A DNA stretch of 64,000 nucleotides, taken from positions 558,001-622,000 of the forward strand of contig JAMLHB010000002.1 in the NCBI GenBank assembly GCA_023957375.1, read 5' to 3'. Each line of letters starts with the position of its first letter. The first letter of the stretch is position 1. The notes beneath the pieces are model-generated. The model was not told the DNA's origin. It was given only the letters and a program-made list of their open reading frames with translations, and made no database searches. The position numbers and the translations under genes are program-made. Shown here piece by piece: positions 1 to 7,454 of this stretch. The stretch comes from Flavobacteriales bacterium. GTDB lineage: Bacteria; Bacteroidota; Bacteroidia; Flavobacteriales_F; PHOS-HE28.

Positions 1-459
1 GCCGAAGAAGCCACCTACTTGGCCAAGCTGGCCAAGAAGGTGTACATGCTGGTGCGCCGCGACGAGTTCCGCGCCAGCAAGGCCATGGTACACCGCGTGG
101 AGAACACGCCGAACATCGAGGTGCTGTACAACCATGAGGTGCGCGATGTGCTCGGCGATGGCACCGTGGAAGGCGTGGTGATCGAGAACAACAAGACCGG
201 CGAGAAACGCAACCTCGAGGTCACCGGCCTGTTCATCGCCATCGGCCACAAGCCCGCCACCGAGCTCTTCAAGGGCTGGCTGGACATGGACGAAATGGGC
301 TACCTGAAACACACGCCCGACCGCACCAGCACCAAAATCCCCGGCGTGTTCGTGGCCGGCGACTGTGCGGACCACGTGTACCGCCAGGCCGTTACCAGCG
401 CGGGCACCGGCTGCATGGCCGCCCTGGACGCCGAGCGTTGGCTGGCCGCGCAGGGGTAA
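1..459 (+). CDS. trxB: Thioredoxin reductase, C-terminal part (5' end outside window)
   Basis: FAD/NADPH-dependent reductase that keeps cytoplasmic thioredoxin reduced. Only the last 152 codons are in the window; the frame is open from base 1, so the gene starts upstream. The visible part holds the end of the NADPH-binding domain (LVRRDEFRASKAM) and the C-terminal FAD-binding signature GDCADHVYRQAVTSAGTGC, where the GD binds the FAD ribose-phosphate. The CxxC redox centre would lie upstream and cannot be checked. Family assignment is firm. A long hairpin directly after the stop (474-523) probably ends its transcript. Confidence 0.95.
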   Translation, partial: AEEATYLAKLAKKVYMLVRRDEFRASKAMVHRVENTPNIEVLYNHEVRDVLGDGTVEGVVIENNKTGEKRNLEVTGLFIAIGHKPATELFKGWLDMDEMGYLKHTPDRTSTKIPGVFVAGDCADHVYRQAVTSAGTGCMAALDAERWLAAQG

Positions 460-473
460 AACAGTACTCTTTT

Positions 474-523
474 AATGGACAAGGGATGGACGCGAGTGCA
501 TTCGCGTCCATCCCTTGTCCATT
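474..523 (+). terminator. Long perfect hairpin after trxB (22-bp stem, 6-nt loop)
   Basis: Arms 474-495 and 502-523 are exact reverse complements around the loop GTGCAT. The left arm starts AATGGACAAGGGATGGAC. It begins 15 bases after the trxB stop and precedes the promoter-like element of the next gene, so it is well placed as an intrinsic terminator, although no T-tract follows it. It shares the GGATGGAC core with the palindrome at 43324-43371, which suggests a repeated element family rather than a one-off terminator. Confidence 0.7.
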
Positions 524-550
524 ATCAAGATCAACCCATGCGCTCCGGGG

Positions 551-558
551 TAATTTCG
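551..558 (+). promoter_or_regulatory. -7 element TAATTTCG of the beta-helix protein gene
   Basis: TAATTTCG fits the Bacteroidota -7 pattern TAnnTTTG with the TTCG variant used elsewhere in this window. It lies 24 bases before the ATG at 583. No clear TTG at about -33 was found, because the position is taken by the end of the long hairpin. Confidence 0.4.
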
Positions 559-582
559 CCCCCCAACGAGGAACCAACCACA

Positions 583-2082
583 ATGACCTGCACTTCCCGC
601 CCATTTCTTTCCATCGCACTGGGCCTCATCTTCGCGCACGTCACAAATGCCCAGTACACCACGCCCGGCACGGGCCTTTCATACACCTTGGCGGACCTCG
701 TGGCCATCTCCGGCGGTGTGATCACCTCCACCTCGGACACCAGCTACCTGCAAACCACCGACTTCACCCTGGCCGCCACCGACACCCTGCTGATCGACGA
801 GGACCTCACCTGGGCCGTGGCAAGCAGCGCCGCCATCAACATTTTCGGCAGCTTCATCGCTTCGGCACCGTTGCAAGCCGTGATCACTGCGGACGACCCC
901 GCACTGCACCATCAAGGCATCCGTTTTGAAGATGGCTCCCACATCAACCTCGTGCGCGTGTCCATCACGGATGGCGGAGGCATCAAATGCCTGACCAATG
1001 ACCTTATGCTGGCCTACTGCACCATCACCAACCAAGCTCCCAACGCCACCACCGGCGCGGCTTTGGAGCTGTCCGATGGCAAAGTGTTCCTCCATCATGT
1101 GACGTTCGAGGACAATGAAATGGCCGCCATTTCCTCCGCAGCCAATGGCGCGGCGGCACCGCAGATCACGGACTGTGTGTTCCTACACAACGGCTCCGCC
1201 AATACCAACCGGCCACAGATCAACCTCGGGCCTTCCGGCACCGACACCACCTTGATCCGTGACAACACGGTGATCGGCAACCCGGCCAACACCATGGTCG
1301 GCGGCATCGCCTTCTCCTCCCTGCTGGGAAATGAAGGACATGCGGTGATCGATTCCAACACGGTGACGGACAACCGCTACGGCATTGCCGTGATCGGCAG
1401 CAACATCACCTCCTTGATCTCCAACAACACCATTGCGGACAACAATACGCAGGGCAACCCCGCCCAAGGCGGAAGCGGCATCAACCTGAACGGCGGCGCC
1501 ACGAACGTGTCCATGGTGTCCGGCAACCAGATCTCCGGAAGCCTATGGGGCATTACCCTGCAAGGGTCGGTTATGACCAACTTGGGGGATACCGCCACGG
1601 CCACATTCAACCCGGGCGAAAATTCCTTCTCCGACAACGGCAACGGTGGGGTGATCTACGCGTTGTACAACAACACGCCGAACACCGTGCCCGCCATGAA
1701 CAATTGCTGGGACTATGAAAACCCGCCCACCGATTCCGCGGCAGTGGCGGCAGTGATCGCCGACGTGGCGGATGACGCGTCATTGGGTGAAGTCTTCTTC
1801 ATGCCCTATTCCAACTGCGGGATCGTCACGGCCATTGGTGAAACACCGGCATCCGAAGCGTTGGCTGTCTTCCCGAATCCTTCCAACGGGCAAGTGACTG
1901 TTCACAGTACCGTTGCTATCGACAACCTATCCTTGTTCAACGCAAACGGGCAATTGGTACGCACGCAGCGCAGCCCCGTGCAAGGCCCGTGGACAATAGG
2001 CAACCTTGGAACGGGCTTGTACCTGCTGAAGGCCACCACCCCTGCTGGTGTGGAGTACACCCAGCGGATCGTGGTGGAGTGA
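583..2082 (+). CDS. Secreted right-handed beta-helix protein with type A T9SS sorting domain
   Basis: 499 residues from the ATG at 583. The longer open frame from 475 is rejected because it would run through the hairpin and because a signal peptide begins here (MTCTSRPFLSIALGLIFA, then HVTNA before Gln). The body (about 30-400) has short repeated beta-strand units rich in N, T and G (for example DSNTVTDNRYGIAV, SNNTIADNNT), typical of parallel beta-helix proteins such as NosD-like or pectate-lyase-like folds. The last 75 residues, starting LAVFPNPSNGQVTVHS and ending YTQRIVVE, are a type A T9SS C-terminal sorting domain, so export through the GldKLMN system and surface attachment or release is expected. 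No catalytic residues can be named, so enzyme or adhesin remains open. Confidence 0.85.
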   Translation: MTCTSRPFLSIALGLIFAHVTNAQYTTPGTGLSYTLADLVAISGGVITSTSDTSYLQTTDFTLAATDTLLIDEDLTWAVASSAAINIFGSFIASAPLQAVITADDPALHHQGIRFEDGSHINLVRVSITDGGGIKCLTNDLMLAYCTITNQAPNATTGAALELSDGKVFLHHVTFEDNEMAAISSAANGAAAPQITDCVFLHNGSANTNRPQINLGPSGTDTTLIRDNTVIGNPANTMVGGIAFSSLLGNEGHAVIDSNTVTDNRYGIAVIGSNITSLISNNTIADNNTQGNPAQGGSGINLNGGATNVSMVSGNQISGSLWGITLQGSVMTNLGDTATATFNPGENSFSDNGNGGVIYALYNNTPNTVPAMNNCWDYENPPTDSAAVAAVIADVADDASLGEVFFMPYSNCGIVTAIGETPASEALAVFPNPSNGQVTVHSTVAIDNLSLFNANGQLVRTQRSPVQGPWTIGNLGTGLYLLKATTPAGVEYTQRIVVE

Positions 2083-2087
2083 GGATT

Positions 2088-2230
2088 CCTCAGGGTCTCC
2101 TGCGGGAGATTGTGCCTCAGGGTCCCCTTCGGGAGATCGCTGAGGGAGCTGGTCCCATCAAGGTCTCGCGCAGCGGACCTTGACGATGGAGGATACCTCA
2201 GGGTCCCCTTCGGGAGACCGCTGAGGGAGC
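2088..2230. repeat. Array of three related GC-rich repeat/hairpin units between convergent genes
   Basis: Copies at 2088-2111 (partial), 2115-2149 and 2196-2230 all begin CCTCAGGGTC. The last two are 35 nt long and differ at one base. Each full unit folds on itself: CTCAG pairs with CTGAG and CCCC/GGG closes a TTCG-type loop. Between the second and third unit is another hairpin, TCAAGGTC (2158-2165) with GACCTTGA (2176-2183). The array fills the gap between a plus-strand and a minus-strand gene, so a bidirectional termination role is plausible; a short mobile palindromic repeat is the alternative. Confidence 0.75.
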
Positions 2231-2239
2231 AATGGAAAA

Positions 2240-3211
2240 CTACCTCCGCACACTGATCACATCATGCACCAAAAACGCCAGCGCCTTGCCCACGATGCGC
2301 CCTTGCGATGGCGTGGTGGGCGCGGCTTCCGGAAGGTGTACGTAAGGCACGTGGCGCGGTGAGCCCATGATCCGCCGCAGGTAATAGCGCGCTTCTTCCA
2401 GCACCATGCCGCTAGGGCTGAACGCCGAGGAGGGCATGTGGCGGATCACGTCCATGTCCAGCTCCACGCAGAGCGGCGTGCTGCCCGCTGCCACGTAGGC
2501 ATCCAACTCCTTGTGGAACAGCAACGGATCCATCATGTACTCGGCGTAGAACGTGTAGTACACATGGTGGTCATCCATGAACTGCAGGATGGCCTCGCTG
2601 TTGCGCGCACGGTGCAGGGCGAAAACAGCGTAGTTGCCGATGAAGCCGTTGATGATGCCGTAGCTGAAGGAATTGCCGCTGTGCCCGCCCTCCAACGGTC
2701 TGCAATCTGCGTGCGGGTCCAAGTTGACCACATCCACCGCATGGCCCAATACCTTGCTTGCCGCCTGGATCAGCGGATAGGCGTTGTTGTGGCCGCCACC
2801 GATGACAATGGGCACTTTGCCCGCCTGCATGATCGGCAGCACCGTGCGCAGCACCAGTTCATCCAATTCTTCCACCCGCTTGCGCATGGTGGCCTGATCC
2901 AGTTCCGCGTCAGGGTCCAGGTGGTCGATGCGGCCCAGCAGGTGCAGGCTGCCCGGCGTGATGAAGCGGTTGGCCTGCAGGTTGAGGAAGTTGGGCAGGA
3001 AAGCATCGAAGCCGTTGCGCGCCCCGCCCAAGCCATTGTTGGCACGCGGGCCGATGTCCTCGCAAATGCCGAGCAGCACGTAGCGGCAGCTTGCATCCCG
3101 CCAGTCCTTGGCCAATACTTCACCGAGCTTGGTTTCGCCGGTGCGATACGATACCATCGAACTAAGCTCATCAGCTTTAAGCGCTCGGAAGCGGAAGTTG
3201 GAGGTGCTCAT
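2240..3211 (-). CDS. Ureohydrolase (arginase/agmatinase/formimidoylglutamase family), metal site intact
   Basis: 323 residues. Binuclear manganese hydrolases of this family cleave guanidino or formimino groups from arginine-like substrates or formimidoylglutamate. All six expected metal ligands can be matched: His in VIGGGHNNAY, the Asp/His/Asp triad in NLDPHADCR, and the two Asp in CVELDMDVIRH. The usual DAHxD reads DPHAD, as in the formimidoylglutamase-like Bacteroidota subgroup. No other hut or arginine genes are adjacent, so the substrate is not set by context. The gene is convergent with the beta-helix gene and monocistronic as far as can be seen. A second, degraded member of the same superfamily sits at 42048-43217, a useful contrast. 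Confidence 0.85.
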   Translation of the reverse strand: MSTSNFRFRALKADELSSMVSYRTGETKLGEVLAKDWRDASCRYVLLGICEDIGPRANNGLGGARNGFDAFLPNFLNLQANRFITPGSLHLLGRIDHLDPDAELDQATMRKRVEELDELVLRTVLPIMQAGKVPIVIGGGHNNAYPLIQAASKVLGHAVDVVNLDPHADCRPLEGGHSGNSFSYGIINGFIGNYAVFALHRARNSEAILQFMDDHHVYYTFYAEYMMDPLLFHKELDAYVAAGSTPLCVELDMDVIRHMPSSAFSPSGMVLEEARYYLRRIMGSPRHVPYVHLPEAAPTTPSQGRIVGKALAFLVHDVISVRR

Positions 3212-3323
3212 GTTTTACTTATCCATTCCCGAAAATCCCTTTCGGCTCCAGTCTGTTCCACCTTCCGGCCTGCAGGCCCCAAGGTCATTGCGATGGGTTT
3301 GTCATGATTGCAATTGGAAGAGG

Positions 3324-3620
3324 TCACTTCCGGATAAATTTCTTCCTGTGGTCTTGCTTGGTGTGGAACACGCGCATGACAACCACTTCCCGATCCAATG
3401 GGCGATAGACCACTACATACGGGAACCGCTTCACCCGGGCCTGCCTGAATTCACTGTAGATCTTGGGATGGCGACGGGGGTTGGATGCAATGCCTCCCAA
3501 GCACCGTTGCAACTCCAACAGAAACTGCCCGCCCAATCCTTCGCGCTTGGCTGCGTACCACTGAACGGCATTATGGACATCCTTTCGGGCCCTTGCCCGG
3601 AAGACCAGCTCATGCCCCAT
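3324..3620 (-). CDS. ParE/RelE-superfamily toxin
   Basis: 98 residues. It begins with the typical ParE-like start (LVFRARARKDVHNAVQWYA), followed by FPYVVVYRP and a final strand with VMRVFHTKQD. ParE toxins poison gyrase and RelE-type toxins cleave mRNA on the ribosome; the RxxH-like residues needed for RNase activity are not obvious, which fits ParE better. Its start overlaps the end of the upstream antitoxin gene by 11 bases, the normal arrangement for co-translated toxin-antitoxin pairs. Full length and apparently intact. Confidence 0.85.
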   Translation of the reverse strand: MGHELVFRARARKDVHNAVQWYAAKREGLGGQFLLELQRCLGGIASNPRRHPKIYSEFRQARVKRFPYVVVYRPLDREVVVMRVFHTKQDHRKKFIRK

Positions 3621-3849
3621 TGCCGATGCCGCCTCGTGCGTGGGCTTTCACCTCCGCCCAAGTGTAGTTCTTCCCTTTACCCTTCACAAAGTCTGCGAGA
3701 TCTGCATCCAATTCCGATCTCTGCGCAGGGGTCAACGTGAATGAACCTTCGCCACCCATCAGCTGGTCCACCGTGCGCAGTTGGTCTTCATCATCGCAAT
3801 CGAGTATGCGCTTCGCCAATGCCAGCTTTAGCTCAGTGAGGTTCTTCAT
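3610..3849 (-). CDS. Antitoxin partner of the ParE-like toxin (addiction-module component family)
   Basis: 79 residues, acidic. The N-terminal part (NLTELKLALAKRILDCDDEDQLRTV) is helical, and the middle holds LTPAQRSELDADLADFVKGKG, a pattern of addiction-module components paired with ParE-type toxins. The tail YTWAEVKAHAR is likely the toxin-binding segment. It precedes the toxin and overlaps it by 11 bases. A perfect TACCTTTG -7 element ends 8 bases before the ATG, implying a leaderless or nearly leaderless transcript. Identification rests on arrangement plus weak motif similarity. Confidence 0.75.
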   Translation of the reverse strand: MKNLTELKLALAKRILDCDDEDQLRTVDQLMGGEGSFTLTPAQRSELDADLADFVKGKGKNYTWAEVKAHARGGIGNGA

Positions 3850-3856
3850 GGTTCAT

Positions 3857-3864
3857 CAAAGGTA
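3857..3864 (-). promoter_or_regulatory. -7 element TACCTTTG of the toxin-antitoxin operon
   Basis: Reads TACCTTTG on the minus strand, a full match to TAnnTTTG. Only seven bases separate it from the antitoxin ATG, so transcription would begin at or just before the start codon. No TTG is visible at the -33 distance. Confidence 0.5.
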
Positions 3865-3926
3865 AGTCCGGCATGGCGGTTGTGCGGCCGTACAGCGGCA
3901 TCCGCACAGGCTTGGCAGGAATAGCC

Positions 3927-4877
3927 CTATTCCACCTCCCATCCTCCCAATTTCAACCAAAACCGCACCAGCTCGCGCTTGTGCAACGGAATGTCCCAAT
4001 CACCATCGTACCGGATGAAAGTGGGCACCAGTTCCCCGTTCATCACGGTGTTGTCCACTTGGATACTGATGTCGAAGTCCAAGATCAGGGAGGCATGCGC
4101 TATGCGGTATTCCCGCGCGATCACTTGCATCGTTTGCTGATCGAACCAAGTGCGCATGCGCTTGATCACCGTGGCATCCTCATCCGCCCGCTTTCCGTTC
4201 AGGCTGTCCTTGGCCGCTGCGCTGAATTGCCAACAGGGCCGCCCATTGCGGTGTTCCTGGGCAATGGTGAAGTTGTAGAGCGTTGCCATGTGCGGATCGA
4301 AGAGCGCGAGCTTGTCGCCGATGAAGGGCACGCTGGCGATCTCCTGTCCGGGGTTGAACATGAACTGCTTCAGTTCATCCTTGTACTTTTCAATGCGCCC
4401 CTTGCCTCCCCTTCCCCGCTCATACGCAGCGATGCTGTTGTCCGCGCGCCACGTGCCCCTTGGCCAGAAGAGGTCTTCGTACAGTTCAGCGGTGAGGTAC
4501 CGTATTTTCCCGCCGCGATTCCGCAGGTTGCCACTTTCCGCGCTGCTGTCCACGCGCAGTTCCGCCATGGCCCCGGCCCTTGCCAAGTGCCCTTTGCGGT
4601 ACAGCGTGGCCTTTTCCTTTTCACCCTTGTTGCGCACGGCGAGGCTGCTCTCCACGGCATGCGGCCAGTAGCGCATGTTCAGGAAGGCGTGCAGAAAGCT
4701 GGTGTCCGCCTTTACTTGCTGCACGAAGCCTTCCAGGTCCAGCCCTTCAGCGCGGCCGTGGATCACCACGGCGCCGAGCTGGTACACGTTGGAAATGGTG
4801 TCCCCATCAACCTGCGCTTGCAATTCGGCGCATGGCATTGCCGCAAGCATGGCCACTGCAAGGAGCGTTCGTTCCAT
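3927..4877 (-). CDS. Secreted protein of unknown function, coupled to the upstream gene
   Basis: 316 residues with a cleavable signal peptide (MERTLLAVAMLAAMPCAELQAQ). The rest is soluble, with no membrane segments, no T9SS sorting domain and no motif I recognise. Charged helical stretches (KRADEDATVIKRMRTWFDQQ) alternate with beta-rich segments (HASLILDFDISIQVDN). The start codon overlaps the stop of the preceding gene by one base (TGATG), so the two are translationally coupled and likely act together in the periplasm or outer membrane. The partner carries a carboxypeptidase-regulatory-like beta sandwich, common in Bacteroidota envelope proteins. Confidence 0.7.
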   Translation of the reverse strand: MERTLLAVAMLAAMPCAELQAQVDGDTISNVYQLGAVVIHGRAEGLDLEGFVQQVKADTSFLHAFLNMRYWPHAVESSLAVRNKGEKEKATLYRKGHLARAGAMAELRVDSSAESGNLRNRGGKIRYLTAELYEDLFWPRGTWRADNSIAAYERGRGGKGRIEKYKDELKQFMFNPGQEIASVPFIGDKLALFDPHMATLYNFTIAQEHRNGRPCWQFSAAAKDSLNGKRADEDATVIKRMRTWFDQQTMQVIAREYRIAHASLILDFDISIQVDNTVMNGELVPTFIRYDGDWDIPLHKRELVRFWLKLGGWEVE

Positions 4878-5593
4878 CAGTGCTGGCGCGTGGGCCCCAG
4901 GCTGGTGTAGAGCTGGTACTTCTTCTTCACATACACGAGGAAATCATACTGCGAGAGACCCTTCAGCACTTCCTCCGGCACGTTGCAGAAGTCGATGAAA
5001 TCATCGAAGCTCTCATCGCTGAGGTTGATGATGCCGTAATCCACATACTGCTGCAACAATTCCTTGAGCAGCTCGCGCATGCGGTCCTCGTTCTCCATCT
5101 GGGCCACCATCCTCCTGCTGCGCTCGCGTTTGCTGAAGGATTGGTAGAGGAAGGTGATCGGGCTTTCGAAGGCGTTGATGCCGGTTTCCCGGTAGTCTTT
5201 TTCGCTGTACCCGAGCTTTTCAATGTCGGACTGGATCTGCTTCAGGGTGCGTTTGGGCAGGATGGCCACGGGTTGCAGGTCGATGCTCCACGGGCGCAGG
5301 GTGATCTTCAGTGTCAGCAGCTCCTCATCCGGGAACTCGCCCAACGGCAGGGTGCGTGTCACATAGCCGCCTGCACCGATCAGCAGGGTGTCATTGCGCT
5401 GGGCCCGTACGGTGAAGCTGCCATCGGCATTGCCGAACGTGCCTGTGCGGATGCGGCGGTTCACGATCATCAGGTCGTAGAACGTCTTTTCACCATCGCC
5501 GCCGGTCACTCGGCCCTTCACGGTCACCTCGCTCTGGGCTACGGCCGTGGTGGCTATGAGCAGAAGGGGGAGGATGATCAACCGGTTTCGCAT
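4877..5593 (-). CDS. Secreted protein with carboxypeptidase-regulatory-like domain
   Basis: 238 residues. Signal peptide MRNRLIILPLLLIATTAVAQ. Residues about 22-110 form a CarboxypepD_reg-like beta sandwich (VTVKGRVTGGDGEKTFYDLM, then GTFGNADGSFTVRAQRNDTL), the same fold that precedes SusC-type plugs, here without a barrel. The C-terminal half is helical and charged (SFSKRERSRRMVAQMENEDR). It is the first gene of a two-gene operon with the unknown secreted protein. A TAATTTCG element (5601-5608) ends eight bases before the ATG, so the mRNA probably has almost no leader. Role unknown; likely a periplasmic or outer-membrane accessory protein. Confidence 0.75.
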   Translation of the reverse strand: MRNRLIILPLLLIATTAVAQSEVTVKGRVTGGDGEKTFYDLMIVNRRIRTGTFGNADGSFTVRAQRNDTLLIGAGGYVTRTLPLGEFPDEELLTLKITLRPWSIDLQPVAILPKRTLKQIQSDIEKLGYSEKDYRETGINAFESPITFLYQSFSKRERSRRMVAQMENEDRMRELLKELLQQYVDYGIINLSDESFDDFIDFCNVPEEVLKGLSQYDFLVYVKKKYQLYTSLGPTRQH

Positions 5594-5600
5594 GCGGGGC

Positions 5601-5608
5601 CGAAATTA
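5601..5608 (-). promoter_or_regulatory. -7 element TAATTTCG, near-leaderless transcript
   Basis: Identical octamer to the one at 551-558 on the other strand. It stops eight bases upstream of the ATG at 5593, so the transcription start would fall on or next to the start codon. Confidence 0.45.
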
Positions 5609-5727
5609 CTGTGTCCATGCCGCGGCCGGAAGGCCGCACCTTCACGCCAGGGATATGCAACCAGCTTCGGCGAAGAACGTGCCGAACCATTCGTGGGCCG
5701 GATACTTACATTCGGGATCTGTTGAGC

Positions 5728-6324
5728 ATGGCCGCTTCCTTTCCACAAACTCGCATCGGCGCAATGGATGACATCCCCGGTGTGCTGGCACTGCAAGAAA
5801 CATACTTGTACGACCGCATGAACGAGGAAGGGCGGAGAAGGGGGTTCGTCACCACGCCGTTCACCGGGGAACAGGTCGGGGAGGTGATCCGGCAGAACGG
5901 CCTATTTGTGGCCACGGACGTGGGCGGAACAATCGTCGCCTATGCCTTCGCGGCGAGTTGGGACTACTTCCAACAGTGGGCGATTTTCGGCCATATGACC
6001 TCCCGCTTTTCCGAATTGTCCTTTCGTGGCCAAGCGATCACTACTGAAAACAGCTTCCAATACGGTCCGGTGTGCATCGACATTCCCTTCCGCGGCACCG
6101 GCCTGCTGAACAGGCTCTTCGAGGAAATGCGCCTCGCGTTCGTGAAGAGGTACCCCATCTCCATCACGTTCATCAACCGGGTGAACAAGGTGTCCGAGCA
6201 GGCCCATGTCCGCAAGCTCGGCTGGGAGGTGATCGACCGGTTCGGGTTCAACGGGAAGGAGTATCTCGGTTTGGCGTTCGATATGGGCCGGTCCGTTCTG
6301 GGCAGGGCCCACATCGGCGGGTGA
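5728..6324 (+). CDS. GNAT-family N-acetyltransferase
   Basis: 198 residues from the ATG at 5728; the open frame extends upstream but that extension has no conserved character. The fold signature is visible: an N-terminal MDDIPGVLALQETY helix, central strand FQYGPVCIDIPF, then the acetyl-CoA pyrophosphate loop RGTGLLNRLFEEMR and a final segment with NKVSEQAHVRKLGWEVIDRF, where GNATs usually close the cofactor site. The substrate cannot be predicted. The gene stands alone between a divergent operon and the RNase P RNA terminator. Confidence 0.8.
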   Translation: MAASFPQTRIGAMDDIPGVLALQETYLYDRMNEEGRRRGFVTTPFTGEQVGEVIRQNGLFVATDVGGTIVAYAFAASWDYFQQWAIFGHMTSRFSELSFRGQAITTENSFQYGPVCIDIPFRGTGLLNRLFEEMRLAFVKRYPISITFINRVNKVSEQAHVRKLGWEVIDRFGFNGKEYLGLAFDMGRSVLGRAHIGG

Positions 6325-6372
6325 GTTTTCTCCCCGGCGCACCGCACCATGCTGTCGCACGTTATGCAAGAA

Positions 6373-6399
6373 GAGGCCCCGGCACATGGCCGGAGCCTC
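6373..6399 (-). terminator. Intrinsic terminator of the RNase P RNA gene
   Basis: On the minus strand GAGGCTCCGGC, a five-base loop and GCCGGGGCCTC form a strong stem followed by a short T-rich run (TTCTT). It starts about 12 bases after the mature 3' end of the RNA and faces the end of the acetyltransferase gene. Confidence 0.75.
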
Positions 6400-6410
6400 C
6401 CCAAAAAATA

Positions 6411-6814
6411 CCCGCGCATCTATAAGCCGGATCCTGTCCCCGCATGTTGCCACGCGGGGCTCCGTCATTTATCTGGGATGCCGCTCACGCGACACCTCGA
6501 TCGACCTACCCGCCGGGATCGGACGGGCCGTCCTTTTCCCGCCCGAAGGCGGGAGCCCCGGCCTATTTGGTCTTTCAGCCCGTGGGGTTTACCAAGCCAC
6601 TCCGCTCACACGGAATGCTGGTGGGCACTTACCCCACCTTTTCACCCTTGCCTGTGCCTTGCGGCCATCGGCGGTTTCCCTTTCTGCGGCACTTTCCGTG
6701 GCGCCGCCGTCACCAGCGGCGCCCCTTCCCGTTAGGAAGCACGGTGCCCTTTGCTGCCCGGACTTTCCTCCCCCACTGCCTTGCGGCAACGGAAGCGGCG
6801 GAGCGATGCGCGGG
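6411..6814 (-). ncRNA. rnpB: RNase P RNA, bacterial type A
   Basis: Catalytic RNA that trims 5' leaders from pre-tRNAs. Read on the minus strand, the 5' region contains the universal GAGGAAAGTCCGGGC (CR-I), then AGAAAGGG, the central GTGAAAAGGTGGGGTAAG segment and, near the 3' end, GGATCCGGCTTATAGATG. The ends pair to make helix P1: 5' CCGCGCATC (6805-6813) with 3' GATGCGCGG (6412-6420). Length about 404 nt, normal for type A. Ends are set by P1 and may be off by a few bases. No -7 element is evident directly upstream, so it may be read through from the Smr gene 30 bases away. Confidence 0.95.
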
Positions 6815-6845
6815 ATGTCAAGGAACGGACAATGACCCGTGCGGG

Positions 6846-7436
6846 TCAGTAGTGCAGGATGTCAATGGCCGTGGCCCCGTAGCCGTACCGCCGCGGGTCC
6901 GCATCATCAAAGCGCACCCCTTCATAGTACTGCAGCGCTTTGCGCACCTCTTCGCGCAGAACGCCCTCGCCCACGCCGTGAATGACGATGACGCGTTTTT
7001 TGCGCTCACGGATGGCCGTGTTCAGCCGGCGTTCGAAGAACTCCAGTTGAAAGCGTAGTTTTTCGCTGTCGCTCAGCAGGCTCTCGTCCTCCACCAACTT
7101 GTGCAGGTGCAGGTCCACCTCCATGACGGCCGGGTCCACACTGGGATCATGGGCCTTGCCGCCATTTTGCACCGAGGCACCCCGGCCTTTGTCCCGCTGG
7201 ATCCGCTCTGCCAAGCGGTCATCCGCTGCGCGCAAGCTCGCCTGGTGATCGCCCACGGCACGGCTGGGGTCGATGGTGTTCTTCACCAATTCCCTCACCG
7301 GGTACACCAGTTCAAAACCGTCCAAAGTGCGCACTTTCACGCTGTCCCGCCCAACATTGGCCAGCACCACGCCGCCGCCCACCTCGTTGAGGAAGGAGAC
7401 TTCATCCCCCGGCACCAGCTTCCATTGCGCGGACAT
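6846..7436 (-). CDS. DUF2027/Smr-domain protein (MutS2-tail-like)
   Basis: 196 residues. The N-terminal 60 residues form a small beta-barrel (KLVPGDEVSFLNEVGGGVVL) as in the Bacteroidota DUF2027 proteins; a variable linker follows; the C-terminal 80 residues are an Smr domain with its two hallmarks, VDLHLHKL (LDxH) and VIHGVGEGVLREEVRKAL (HGxGxG). Smr domains bind and nick branched DNA or act as RNA endonucleases on stalled ribosomes. It lacks the MutS ATPase, so it is a stand-alone Smr protein. It is divergent from the next gene with only 18 bases between the start codons. Confidence 0.85.
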   Translation of the reverse strand: MSAQWKLVPGDEVSFLNEVGGGVVLANVGRDSVKVRTLDGFELVYPVRELVKNTIDPSRAVGDHQASLRAADDRLAERIQRDKGRGASVQNGGKAHDPSVDPAVMEVDLHLHKLVEDESLLSDSEKLRFQLEFFERRLNTAIRERKKRVIVIHGVGEGVLREEVRKALQYYEGVRFDDADPRRYGYGATAIDILHY

Positions 7437-7440
7437 GTTG

Positions 7441-7448
7441 CAAATTTA
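7441..7448 (-). promoter_or_regulatory. -7 element TAAATTTG of the Smr gene
   Basis: Full match to TAnnTTTG on the minus strand, four bases before the ATG at 7436. It implies a leaderless mRNA. It lies inside the 18-base gap between two divergent start codons, so the facing gene must be transcribed from within the Smr coding region. Confidence 0.5.
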
Positions 7449-7454
7449 CGGGCG

